From contig NZ_JACLYU010000011.1 of the NCBI RefSeq assembly GCF_016899725.1, positions 1-64,000 of the forward strand: 64,000 nucleotides of DNA, in the 5' to 3' direction. Below the pieces are notes generated by a model. It was given only the letters and a program-made list of their open reading frames with translations. It ran no database searches and was not told where the DNA came from. Each line of letters begins with the position of its first letter. The first letter of the stretch is position 1. This document shows positions 1 through 7,022 of the stretch, piece by piece. The translations under genes were made by a program, and so were the position numbers. This DNA comes from Bifidobacterium pullorum subsp. saeculare (GTDB lineage Bacteria > Actinomycetota > Actinomycetes > Actinomycetales > Bifidobacteriaceae).

Positions 1-289
1 CACGGTGTGCGCCACCAGGGTGATGGAGTACGGGATGCTCCCGTCCACCGGCACGGTCGGCGACTCGTGCGACAACGCCATGGCCGAATCCGTCGACGGC
101 GCGTACAGGACCGAGCTCGTCTGGCGCGGCAGGCCCTTCCGCAGTCTGGACGGGCTGGAACTGGCCACGTTCCAGTGGGTCTCGTGGTGGAACACGAAGC
201 GGCTCCATCAGTCCCTGGGCTACAAGACACCACAGCAGGTCGAGAACGAGTACTATGAACACCAGGCAGCACAAGCTGCCTCACTATAA
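1..289 (+). mobile_element. IS3-family transposase (OrfB), C-terminal part only
   Basis: The reading frame enters from the left edge and ends at 289. It encodes the end of an integrase-core (rve) transposase: the block GDSCDNAMAES holds the last Glu of the DDE triad, followed by a Trp-rich segment and LHQSLGYKTPQQVE, typical of IS3/IS150 OrfB C-termini. The N-terminal part lies outside the window, so it cannot be said whether the element is complete. The right end of the insertion sequence should lie just after 289, but no terminal inverted repeat can be checked without the left end. Confidence 0.85.
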
Positions 290-631
290 GGGCGGAACAA
301 AAACCAGGCCAGTTCACATCGTCGCCAGTTTCCCGCGCATCCACATGGTGCCGAAGTCCGTCGCGACCTTATTGGCCACACTCATGTATCGCGTGGGGCA
401 CATCGACGGCGACGCGTCGTATGCAAACGAACTCACGGGCTTCGTCAGCGAAGACGGGAGATATGCCAAGGGGATTCTCCACCCGTTGCACTGGAAGTGA
501 GCGATTACGACGAGCTGGCATGCGAGCGTCTCCCAATCCGCCCCGTCCATTGGCCGGGACATGACGTACGAGCGAATGCGCATGGTCCTGCAAGGATGCG
601 GGGTCACGGTGGCGAGCGCCGTCGGGTATTG
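290..631. other. Gene-free stretch between the IS end and the tRNA-derived att site
   Basis: Short open frames exist here (for example 255-500 and 497-739), but none has a convincing ribosome binding site or a recognisable family. It may be decayed chromosomal sequence. Nothing else was seen in it. Confidence 0.5.
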
Positions 632-667
632 AAAAACCCCGGAAAGCGTAGTATTTCCGGGGTTTTT
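632..667. terminator. Bidirectional Rho-independent terminator
   Basis: A perfect 14-bp stem (AAAAACCCCGGAAA against TTTCCGGGGTTTTT) with an 8-nt loop has an A-run on one side and a T-run on the other, so it can work on both strands. It lies directly beyond the displaced 3' end of tRNA-Glu at 672-718. On the minus strand it was therefore probably the original terminator of that tRNA before the element integrated. Confidence 0.85.
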
Positions 668-671
668 GTTC

Positions 672-718
672 CGTACCCCCAGAGAGAGTCGAACTCTCGT
701 TGTCAGATTGAAAGTCTG
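672..718. repeat. attL: displaced 3' end of tRNA-Glu
   Basis: These 47 bp are identical to 6830-6876. They hold the 3' part of tRNA-Glu(UUC) on the minus strand, from the anticodon arm through the T arm and acceptor end. The identity stops at 719, where the tRNA copy is interrupted. This is the pattern left when a tyrosine-recombinase element integrates into the 3' end of a tRNA gene and brings its own copy of that end. Confidence 0.92.
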
Positions 719-849
719 ACAATAAACCTTTTTTGTTGATATTCCGCCATTCTTGATTTTAAGCTGCTTTATAGCTTCTCAAGCTTACTGTTTATTGGCT
801 TTAGGTCATGTTAGAATAGTTCATATAAGGTCAGGTAATACCAGCAAGT

Positions 850-867
850 AGTCACACAGTAGTCACA
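850..867. promoter_or_regulatory. Candidate integrase arm-type sites, left end
   Basis: The 18-mer AGTCACACAGTAGTCACA contains AGTCACA twice, 11 bp apart. The same 18-mer occurs at 6759-6776 near the other end of the element. Paired short repeats near both ends fit binding sites for the N-terminal arm-binding domain of a lambda-type integrase. Just downstream GTGGGACTAA occurs twice (869-878 and 881-890), 12 bp apart, immediately before the integrase start. This second pair could bind the integrase or an excisionase. Confidence 0.65.
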
Positions 868-905
868 TGTGGGACTAATCGTGGGACTAAAAACTGGAGG
901 TATAG

Positions 906-2108
906 ATGGCACGGCGTAAAACACCGACGGTCGAATACACCATCAATGGTGTTACCCGTGAGCGTAAGAAGCGGACGGAAACGTTCGGTACACTCGAAAT
1001 GCTGAAATCCGGTAAGTGGCGTGTGAAGTATTATTTGAACGGCCACCGGTACGCCACATCTGCTTTTGACGACAAGATGGAGGCGGAACGCTACCGCGCG
1101 GAACTCGAAGTGAAGCGTAGGGCCGGTACCTTGAAGCCTCCCGCAGCTATCAAGGCCACGAACTTCAAAGAGTACGCCCACACTTGGGTGGAACAACATA
1201 GAACCAGTAAGGGCAAGGCTCTGGCACCACGAACGAAGGCGGAGAACCTGAGGATGCTCAATCACGGGTTGAGCTTCTTCGATTCGTATTCGCTGAGCAA
1301 CATTGACGCGCCTTTAATTCGTAAATGGCACGCTCAGCGCTACAAGAACGCCGGGGCCACGACGGCGGGCAATGAGGCCCGGGTATTGAAGGCGATACTG
1401 CAAACTGCTGTGAACGATGGCGTTTTGGAGAAGAACCCTGTGCCGGGCGAACTCACACGGTCCAAGACAGGGAAGCCGCATCGTCCACCCTCTGTCGGTG
1501 AATTGACACAAATCGTCAATCATTTGCAAGGGCAATGGCGTGTCGCCGTGTTGATTGCAGCGTTCGGCGGTCTCAGGGCTGGTGAATTGTCAGCGTTAGA
1601 GCGACAGGACATTACTTTCAACGACGGTCTTGCAACTATTCATGTCAGCAAACAGGCGCAATGGGTTGATGGGGAGTGGACTTTAAGACCGCCGAAGTCT
1701 GCGGACGGCATACGTTTCGTTACACTCCCAGCATGGATAACCCCGACTATCAAGAACCATTTACGCAAACAAGTGGATCGATTCCCCAGCTCCCGAATCT
1801 TCAAAACTAGTCGCGGAAATGGATACGTGAGTACGGCCACATGGGGGCGTGTACTGCATAAGGCGATGGCCGACGCGGGTATAGACGCGCCGATACACTG
1901 GCATGATTTGAGGCACTTCTTCGGTACGAACCTTGCCAAGAGCGGTGTTGGTATCAAAGAACTTCAGGCCGCATTAGGGCATGGCACGCCAGCTGCTTCA
2001 CTCTCGTATTTGGAGCAAGAACATGGATTAACGGCGGAGCTGGCAAATAGATTGCCTAGGCTTGATGATGATTCACTAGTCGCATTTCCGAGAAAGGCAA
2101 TGAGATGA
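906..2108 (+). CDS. int: Tyrosine-type site-specific integrase
   Basis: The 400-aa length is typical of element integrases. The N-terminal region (about residues 20-65, with KSGKWRVKYYLNGHRYATSAF) looks like an AP2-like arm-binding domain. A SAM-like core-binding domain follows (about 80-170), then the catalytic domain. Catalytic residues are visible: Arg224 in GGLRAGEL, His333 and Arg336 in HWHDLRHFF, His359 in LGH, and the nucleophile Tyr368 in SLSYLEQE. The start follows ACTGGAGG with suitable spacing. It lies just inside attL and overlaps the next gene by ATGA. It would catalyse integration into and excision from tRNA-Glu. Confidence 0.95.
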   Translation: MARRKTPTVEYTINGVTRERKKRTETFGTLEMLKSGKWRVKYYLNGHRYATSAFDDKMEAERYRAELEVKRRAGTLKPPAAIKATNFKEYAHTWVEQHRTSKGKALAPRTKAENLRMLNHGLSFFDSYSLSNIDAPLIRKWHAQRYKNAGATTAGNEARVLKAILQTAVNDGVLEKNPVPGELTRSKTGKPHRPPSVGELTQIVNHLQGQWRVAVLIAAFGGLRAGELSALERQDITFNDGLATIHVSKQAQWVDGEWTLRPPKSADGIRFVTLPAWITPTIKNHLRKQVDRFPSSRIFKTSRGNGYVSTATWGRVLHKAMADAGIDAPIHWHDLRHFFGTNLAKSGVGIKELQAALGHGTPAASLSYLEQEHGLTAELANRLPRLDDDSLVAFPRKAMR

Positions 2109-2680
2109 TTCGCAAACTAACAGATGAAGAGGAAGAGAGCATCCATGTCCTAGAGCGTCTGGCTAATCGTCTTGAACAGCTCGGGCAAGAAGATAAAGCA
2201 GTGAACACCCGCCGACAGGCACAGGATATACGTCATAGACTCGAACACGACGAAGACGAAACTGTGCTTCATCACCGCGAGAATGAGGCATTCCGATATC
2301 TCTTTGACAAAGAAACAATGCAATGGAAACGGCCGAGGAAACCGATTAAGTACCGAGGAAGATTGCAGCATGGATGGCGCAATATCGCCGAACTGTACCC
2401 TTTTGCGGAAAACGAATGGGTGGTCAAACTGACACCGCAAGATAGTATGAATACGTTCTCGTCTGAACAGCGAGAAAAAATGCGTAATGACGGCATCAGA
2501 ATTGAGCTAGTAGGGTCGCGCGAAATCATGCCGAGCGGCGTGCGTTTTACGTTGTTTATCCTTGACAGTTCCATTGCGAAATCACAGGAGGTTATTCCAT
2601 TTACAGGTAAAACGAGGGTATGCGACCTTTGGAAGTTTGCTCAAAGCAGAAACAACAAAAATACTGATGGACGTAGATGA
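2105..2680 (+). CDS. Unknown 191-aa element protein
   Basis: The start codon overlaps the integrase stop (ATGA), so the two are probably translated as a coupled pair. The first 75 residues are highly charged and probably helical (repeated Glu, Arg and Gln), and the rest is mixed. There is no membrane segment, signal peptide or recognised motif. AT content is higher than in the chromosomal genes. Its position suggests a role tied to integration or maintenance, but that is inference from context only. Confidence 0.7.
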   Translation: MIRKLTDEEEESIHVLERLANRLEQLGQEDKAVNTRRQAQDIRHRLEHDEDETVLHHRENEAFRYLFDKETMQWKRPRKPIKYRGRLQHGWRNIAELYPFAENEWVVKLTPQDSMNTFSSEQREKMRNDGIRIELVGSREIMPSGVRFTLFILDSSIAKSQEVIPFTGKTRVCDLWKFAQSRNNKNTDGRR

Positions 2681-2790
2681 CTCATGCTAGCATAACAGGT
2701 AATGAGCACAGTGGGAGTTCACACTAATCGGTGTGGACGTTCGAACCAACCTTGGATGCAGGTATCGTGCGCCTGCGCTAAGGAAAAAAG

Positions 2791-3045
2791 GTGCCTAATA
2801 CTAAGCACGCAGCTCTTCTGACAATCCAAGAAGTCGCTTCTGTTGCCAACGTCAGTGAAAGCACTGTCAAACGGTGGATCGCTTCTGGCGAACTCCCAAG
2901 AATCAAATTGGGAAGACGAAAGCCCAACCGTGTCAGAGACAACAGGCCAGTCAGGCTTCGCATCAAGGATGTCGCAAAACTCATCGGTGCCACTCTCGAA
3001 GACATTCAAACGGCGCTCGCCGGGACTACGGGGGCGTCGAAATGA
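2791..3045 (+). CDS. Excisionase-like small HTH protein
   Basis: An 84-aa protein with a GTG start preceded by AAGGAAAA. Residues 9-40 (LTIQEVASVANVSESTVKRW) form a winged-helix/MerR-like HTH of the HTH_17 excisionase type, followed by a basic stretch (LGRRKPNRVRDNRPVR). Such proteins act as Xis directionality factors or as small transcription regulators in integrative elements. Its stop overlaps the next start by ATGA. Confidence 0.82.
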   Translation: MPNTKHAALLTIQEVASVANVSESTVKRWIASGELPRIKLGRRKPNRVRDNRPVRLRIKDVAKLIGATLEDIQTALAGTTGASK

Positions 3046-3335
3046 GAAACCCACAAAATAAGAACGTCACGAGTCCCGGTTTCACCTCTATCGAGTTCGA
3101 TCGTCCTGATGGGTTTCATATTCCATACGGCCTTATGAACGCCGGTGCCAGCCTTGCCCGCGTATTGAATGACCGTAGCGGCACGACATTGACGGAGGAA
3201 TCGGATCGTCTCAGGCAACGGCTTGATATTGACGAGTTCGGGAAACAGCATGGCTACGCGGGTATGACCACGGAACGTAGGCGAGAAATCAGTAATGCCT
3301 ACAATCGGATTGCCGAGATGGGGAGGCCCGAATGA
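3042..3335 (+). CDS. Unknown 97-aa element protein
   Basis: The start is ATG at 3042, overlapping the stop of the excisionase-like gene. The frame is open further upstream, but the ATGA overlap and operon layout favour this start. The protein begins MRNPQNKN and is hydrophilic, with no recognised family. Its stop also overlaps the start of the following P-loop gene by ATGA, so three genes from 2791 to 4690 form one translationally coupled unit. Confidence 0.7.
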   Translation: MRNPQNKNVTSPGFTSIEFDRPDGFHIPYGLMNAGASLARVLNDRSGTTLTEESDRLRQRLDIDEFGKQHGYAGMTTERRREISNAYNRIAEMGRPE

Positions 3336-4690
3336 TGGCCCCTCAGATTAACGGCGATGCGGAATTCTGGCATGCGCGATCCGAACTAACGTATATCCAT
3401 GATTACGCACGGGCCTGTCAGGTCTCCCTGTGGGCCTTGCTATCCGTCGTATTGGCGCGCGTCTGTGCTACCGTTCCGCCCCATGTAATGACACAGCCGT
3501 TGTACGGCAATGCTCCGGGTACGTTGAACCTGTTCGTCGCCGTTCTCGGCGGCAGTGGTGACGGCAAAGGTCTTACCGAGCGAATGGCGCGCACGCTGCT
3601 GCCCGACATCAGAAACGCCACCACGGCGCTGCCGGTGTCCGGCGAGGGCATCCCGGCCTTGTTCGCCACACGCGAAACGCAGGAAGAGGATGGCAGACGA
3701 ACCGTCATCAGGTGTGTCAATCCACGAGCTTTGCTCTCCGTACCGGAAATCACCGCATTGGGAGGTTCCGCCAAACGCATCGGCTCCACGCTCATCCCCA
3801 CGCTGACAAGCGCGTACAGCGGCGAAGCGTTGGGCGGATTCAACAAAAACGAGGCAAACCGTCTCACGGTGCCCGAGCACGGCTATCGCATCGCGCTGAT
3901 TACAGGCGTCCAACCCCATAACCTCAACGTCATCATGGACGAAGAGGGAACGGGATTGCCGCAACGCTTCCTGTGGGCCGATACCGCGGACTACGACGCG
4001 CCCGAGAAAGTGCCTCCCATGCCAACCGGAAGACTTGGGTTCGACGTGTCGGCACTGCCTGAGGACATGCCGAACAGCGGACTGGACGCACTGTACGAGG
4101 CCGGTGACCGTTGGCGCATGATCGACCACGGGGAGGCCAACTATCCGCTGACGATCCTCCGATACCCGCAATCCGCGTTCACGGCTGCGGAGAAAGACGG
4201 ATGGGAACGGCTGCATCGTGCCCGTCAAAACCCGTTGGACGCCCACCGCATCGGTCTAACCGTCAAGATCGCCGGGCTTCTCGCATTGCTCTCTCGGCCG
4301 GATTCCCTCACCGTCACGGAAGAGGACTGGGCGCTCGCAGAATACGTATACCGGCGTTCCGCCGAGTTCCGCGATAAGGCCATCCGGCAATTCGAGGACA
4401 TAAAACGCAATCTGAAGGCCCAAGCGTACGCATTGGACTCGGAAGCACGGGACGAGGCCGACGCACGGCGGATGAACCGGATCAAGACGGTTACGCTTAA
4501 ATGGCTTGACGAGCATGATCCCGGACGCGAAGGCGTCGTTGGCCACGAGATCAGCCGCGCGAGAGGTCGTGACAGCAAACACGGCATGGTCTACGCGGCC
4601 CTCGAAAGCCTGTACGTCGAAGGCAAGGTGGACAAGGTAGGTGGCGGGCCAACCCCTCAATCGACGCTGTGGGCGGTCTCCGCACGTTAA
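3332..4690 (+). CDS. DUF3987-like P-loop protein (replication-associated)
   Basis: 452 aa. A Walker A-like loop GGSGDGKG is at residues 73-80 within LFVAVLGGSGDGKGLTERMAR. About 60 residues later comes VPEITALGGS, then a helical region and a small winged-helix-like C-terminus. This matches the DUF3987 group of plasmid, phage and ICE proteins, which are related to primase-helicases and usually sit next to the excisionase. The likely role is element replication or another ATP-dependent DNA process in the cytoplasm; the exact activity cannot be read from sequence. The gene is coupled to the upstream 97-aa gene. Confidence 0.75.
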   Translation: MMAPQINGDAEFWHARSELTYIHDYARACQVSLWALLSVVLARVCATVPPHVMTQPLYGNAPGTLNLFVAVLGGSGDGKGLTERMARTLLPDIRNATTALPVSGEGIPALFATRETQEEDGRRTVIRCVNPRALLSVPEITALGGSAKRIGSTLIPTLTSAYSGEALGGFNKNEANRLTVPEHGYRIALITGVQPHNLNVIMDEEGTGLPQRFLWADTADYDAPEKVPPMPTGRLGFDVSALPEDMPNSGLDALYEAGDRWRMIDHGEANYPLTILRYPQSAFTAAEKDGWERLHRARQNPLDAHRIGLTVKIAGLLALLSRPDSLTVTEEDWALAEYVYRRSAEFRDKAIRQFEDIKRNLKAQAYALDSEARDEADARRMNRIKTVTLKWLDEHDPGREGVVGHEISRARGRDSKHGMVYAALESLYVEGKVDKVGGGPTPQSTLWAVSAR

Positions 4691-4698
4691 GGGCATTC

Positions 4699-4837
4699 TG
4701 ACATGTCAAATCGTCAGAATCCGGCAACCCGAGCGGTTCCCAATGTCAAAGCAGGCGTCAGCATCACAACTCTTTGACAGCCGCGCTGACAGCAAAAACC
4801 CCGCGATTCCAACGATTTTGACGTTTTGACATGTCAA
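4699..4837. promoter_or_regulatory. Cluster of TGACATGTCA palindromes and TGACA/TGTCA repeats
   Basis: The 10-bp palindrome TGACATGTCA occurs at 4699-4708 and again at 4827-4836, the second within TTGACATGTCAA. Between them are further half-sites (for example near 4742, 4773 and 4789), and TTTTGAC occurs twice directly before the second palindrome. The cluster lies between the P-loop replication-like gene and the DUF5681-like gene. It could be an operator region for the downstream gene or an iteron-type origin. Confidence 0.55.
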
Positions 4838-4887
4838 CCCGCCGCTTGCGCTCAAGCGGCCGGAACGATAAAGAAAGGACGACGACA

Positions 4888-5277
4888 ATGGCAGACAACG
4901 AACGCGACGAACACGGCAGGTTCGCCGCAGGCAACCACCCTGTGACGGGATTCCACACCAACCCGGAACGGCGCGGCAGGTTCCCCGGCAACCGGCACTC
5001 GTTCAGCAAGGCCGTGCAACGGCTTCTCGACATGACCGACAGCCAGCTGGAAGCCGAACGCAAACGTACCGATCTGACACAGGCCGAACGCATCGCACTG
5101 AACATGCTCGACCGCGCCACCGACACGCAGGACCCCCAGCAGCTCACGGCGTTCAAACAACTCATGGACCGGGCCGAGGGCAAACCCCGCACCACAGCCG
5201 AGGAACCGACGGCATACGAGCCGCCGATTATCAACATCAGTTTCTGTGACGACAACCCCGGCAACCACGCCGACTGA
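4888..5277 (+). CDS. DUF5681-like protein
   Basis: 129 aa from an ATG preceded by AAGAAAGGAC; an in-frame codon at 4831 lies upstream but has no good ribosome binding site. The N-terminus DEHGRFAAGNH...RRGRFPGN is the Gly/Arg/Phe-rich pattern of DUF5681-type proteins in phages and integrative elements. The middle is helical (residues 40-95) and the tail is acidic. No catalytic motif is visible. Genes of this type often sit near small-terminase or DNA-processing genes, but nothing here shows that function. Confidence 0.65.
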   Translation: MADNERDEHGRFAAGNHPVTGFHTNPERRGRFPGNRHSFSKAVQRLLDMTDSQLEAERKRTDLTQAERIALNMLDRATDTQDPQQLTAFKQLMDRAEGKPRTTAEEPTAYEPPIINISFCDDNPGNHAD

Positions 5278-5297
5278 CTACGACAGGCCTGCGAGCG

Positions 5298-5585
5298 CTA
5301 CCGCGCCCGCAGGTCGGGCCACGGCTCGGGTAGCAGTTCGTCCACGGTAACGCCGAGCATCTGAGCCACGGCCATCACGTTCAGCAGGCTCGGGTTGGAC
5401 GGCGTGCCGGGACGGGACTCGCCCCGCTCCAACTGCTGGTAGGCGAACCGCGACAGGTTGGCGTTGTACGCCACGCGCTCCTGACTCATGCCCAACGCCA
5501 GCCTGCGGCGCTGGACGTTCAGGCCGAGTTCCTTGGCGTACGACGCCCATCCATCGGGCAGCGGGGTGTGTGGCATGGTTGCCAA
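5298..5585 (-). CDS. XRE-family HTH regulator
   Basis: 95 aa with a Cro/CI-type helix-turn-helix at about residues 18-72 (LNVQRRRLALGMSQERVAYNANLSRFAYQQLERG). It is transcribed divergently from the gene at 5672. The 86-bp space between them contains two inverted repeats (5614-5647), so it probably represses one or both directions and acts as the element's maintenance repressor. A second in-frame ATG three codons in is an equally possible start. Confidence 0.88.
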   Translation of the reverse strand: MATMPHTPLPDGWASYAKELGLNVQRRRLALGMSQERVAYNANLSRFAYQQLERGESRPGTPSNPSLLNVMAVAQMLGVTVDELLPEPWPDLRAR

Positions 5586-5613
5586 GCTAGAACCCCGCTC
5601 ACTAAACTATGGA

Positions 5614-5647
5614 CTTACCGGTAAGGCATAATCCGTAAAGCCTTACC
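5614..5647. promoter_or_regulatory. Inverted-repeat operators of the XRE regulator
   Basis: CTTACCGGTAAG (5614-5625) is a perfect 12-bp palindrome. GGTAAGGC (5620-5627) and GCCTTACC (5640-5647) form a second overlapping inverted repeat. Both lie between the divergent XRE gene and the gene at 5672, which is where a Cro/CI-type protein would bind. Confidence 0.7.
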
Positions 5648-5671
5648 AAGAAGATACGGAAGGAACCGACG

Positions 5672-6139
5672 ATGGGGCTATTCGACAATCTCAAGGCGCA
5701 GGCCGCGCAACTCGCCAAGGACGCGGGGCAGCAGGCGCTCGCGGCCGCGGCGGAGGCCAAGGCCAACGCGGACGCGGCCAAGGCCGAGAAGAAGGCCGCC
5801 GCCGAGGCGCGCGGCAGGAAGGTCGCGGCGTTCGAGGCCGACAAGCAGAAGTTCACGCTGTACGAGCACGCCATCGACAAGGACGGCGAGGAACAGCCGC
5901 TGACGGACGTGACGGCCCGGCTGGAGGCGGGCGAGGAATTGCAGTCGCGCGTCACCGCGACCCGTCTGGTGCTCTTGGGCGTGTTCGCTCTCGCGGCGAA
6001 GAAGAAGAGCGGCGGCACGAAGTTCCTGACCATCGAGGGGCCGGAGTTCATGTGGGGTGCCGAGGTGGACCGCAAGTCCATCAAGGACGCGCAGAAGTTC
6101 ACGCTCGCGGTAAACAACCAAGTCAAGAAGAACCACTAA
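5672..6139 (+). CDS. Unknown 155-aa protein with Ala-rich coiled-coil N-terminus
   Basis: Residues 1-60 are almost entirely Ala, Lys, Glu and Gln (KAQAAQLAKDAGQQALAAAA), predicting one long helix or coiled coil. Residues 65-155 are mixed and basic near the end. The start follows GGAAGGAACC. There is no membrane segment or known catalytic motif. It is controlled from the operator region at 5614-5647 and followed 44 bp later by a membrane-anchored protein gene. No function is claimed. Confidence 0.7.
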   Translation: MGLFDNLKAQAAQLAKDAGQQALAAAAEAKANADAAKAEKKAAAEARGRKVAAFEADKQKFTLYEHAIDKDGEEQPLTDVTARLEAGEELQSRVTATRLVLLGVFALAAKKKSGGTKFLTIEGPEFMWGAEVDRKSIKDAQKFTLAVNNQVKKNH

Positions 6140-6183
6140 GACCAAGCAAACCGAGAGACAACGACACGGAGAGGGGAAACAAC

Positions 6184-6681
6184 ATGCCCAAGACGAATCG
6201 GAACGCCGAGACGACAGCAAAACCGTTCTGGAAGCGCTGGTGGTTCTGGGTCATCGTCGTGCTGGTGCTGGCCGCCATCGGCGGCGCGACCGGCGCGGGC
6301 AACGACACGGACACCGGAGCCAGCCAAACGCCGAGCGCCGGCACCGCCACGGATACGCAGCAGCCGGCCGAACCGCAGCAGGAACAGGCGGACGGCGAGA
6401 CGATCCCCGACGACGGGGACACGACAAGCGGAGGCATCGGCTACGGGGACGCCGTGATCGCATGCGATAACGCGGCCCGCGAACAACTCTTTCCCGGAGC
6501 TAACTACGAAAGCAGCCCCATCCTCGGCAAGCAGAAGGGACAGCTCGGACTGGACGACACCCAATACCTCGCCGTCTACAACGTGACCGTGGACAACCGT
6601 CATACCGCCATCACCTGCCTTGTGGACGGCACCAAGGACAACATCAACGTCATCAGCGTCAACGAAACAGAAGCACAGTAG
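6184..6681 (+). CDS. Membrane-anchored small protein with acidic linker
   Basis: 165 aa starting MPKTNRNAE after GAGAGGGGAAAC. A single hydrophobic segment (about residues 20-37, FWVIVVLVLAAIGGATGAG) follows a KPFWKRWW basic-aromatic patch, so the C-terminus is probably outside the cell. A low-complexity Thr/Asp/Glu/Gln-rich linker (40-80) follows, then a globular domain of about 80 residues with two Cys (ACDNAA and ITCLVDG) that could form a disulfide. The family is not recognised. It is the last gene before the element's right end. Confidence 0.75.
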   Translation: MPKTNRNAETTAKPFWKRWWFWVIVVLVLAAIGGATGAGNDTDTGASQTPSAGTATDTQQPAEPQQEQADGETIPDDGDTTSGGIGYGDAVIACDNAAREQLFPGANYESSPILGKQKGQLGLDDTQYLAVYNVTVDNRHTAITCLVDGTKDNINVISVNETEAQ

Positions 6682-6758
6682 ACAAGCGCTGCACCCGAGT
6701 AAAAACAACTCAAAGCAGCTTGCGAGCGCTTGTTATCAGACAAAATAACGTGACTTTT

Positions 6759-6776
6759 AGTCACACAGTAGTCACA
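6759..6776. promoter_or_regulatory. Candidate integrase arm-type sites, right end
   Basis: The 18-mer AGTCACACAGTAGTCACA is identical to 850-867 at the other end. Immediately to its left GTGACT-TTT-AGTCAC (6750-6764) adds an inverted copy. This fits arm-type binding sites of the integrase encoded at 906. Confidence 0.65.
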
Positions 6777-6782
6777 CGTAAT

Positions 6783-6824
6783 AAAATCAAGGACTCCGGG
6801 GAAGTCCTCGGAGCCCTTGATTTT
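6783..6824. terminator. Terminator hairpin brought in by the element
   Basis: A long stem (AAAATCAAGG...CCTTGATTTT with one internal mismatch and a 4-nt loop) has A and T runs at its ends. It lies just left of the intact tRNA-Glu, so on the minus strand it would replace the tRNA terminator that integration displaced (now at 632-667). On the plus strand it would end the 5672-6681 transcript. Confidence 0.75.
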
Positions 6825-6829
6825 ACTTG

Positions 6830-6876
6830 CGTACCCCCAGAGAGAGTCGAACTCTCGTTGTCAGATTGAAAGTCTG
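6830..6876. repeat. attR: 47-bp direct repeat inside tRNA-Glu
   Basis: Identical to 672-718. It covers the 3' part of the intact tRNA-Glu gene, so the functional tRNA is rebuilt by element sequence. Confidence 0.92.
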
Positions 6877-6903
6877 GTGTCCTAACCGTTAGACGATGGG
6901 GGC
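6832..6903 (-). tRNA. tRNA-Glu (anticodon UUC)
   Basis: Read on the minus strand, 72 nt fold into a cloverleaf. The acceptor stem is GCCCCCA with TGGGGGT, the D arm contains AACGGTTAGGA, the anticodon loop is CTTTCAA (anticodon UUC), and the T arm has GTTCGACTC. CCA is not encoded. The 5' part is chromosomal and the 3' part lies within the attR repeat, showing that the gene is the integration target. Confidence 0.95.
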
Positions 6904-7022
6904 AATCCAACTCGTGCGATAATACGCGAGTGACAGGCCTCATGCAACCGTGGGCGTGTCCATGGCGTGTCCGTCGTGTCGCGCCTTGTTGGCACACCCA
7001 CGGACGAAGGCGTCCAGCGGGG

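Larger units (their letters stand above)
672..6876. mobile_element. 6.2-kb element integrated in tRNA-Glu
   Basis: The boundaries are the 47-bp direct repeats at 672-718 and 6830-6876. Cargo in order: tyrosine integrase, 191-aa unknown protein, excisionase-like protein, 97-aa protein, DUF3987-like P-loop protein, DUF5681-like protein, XRE regulator on the minus strand, and two small proteins. No capsid, terminase, relaxase or conjugation gene is present, so it is not a complete phage or conjugative element. It could be a satellite-like or mobilisable element that depends on a helper. The left half has lower GC than the flanking chromosome, consistent with acquisition by transfer. Confidence 0.88.

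Noticed and set aside
255..739. Two small plus-strand genes after the IS end
   Set aside because: There is no ribosome site and no family. One overlaps the transposase end in another frame and the other runs through the terminator and att repeat.
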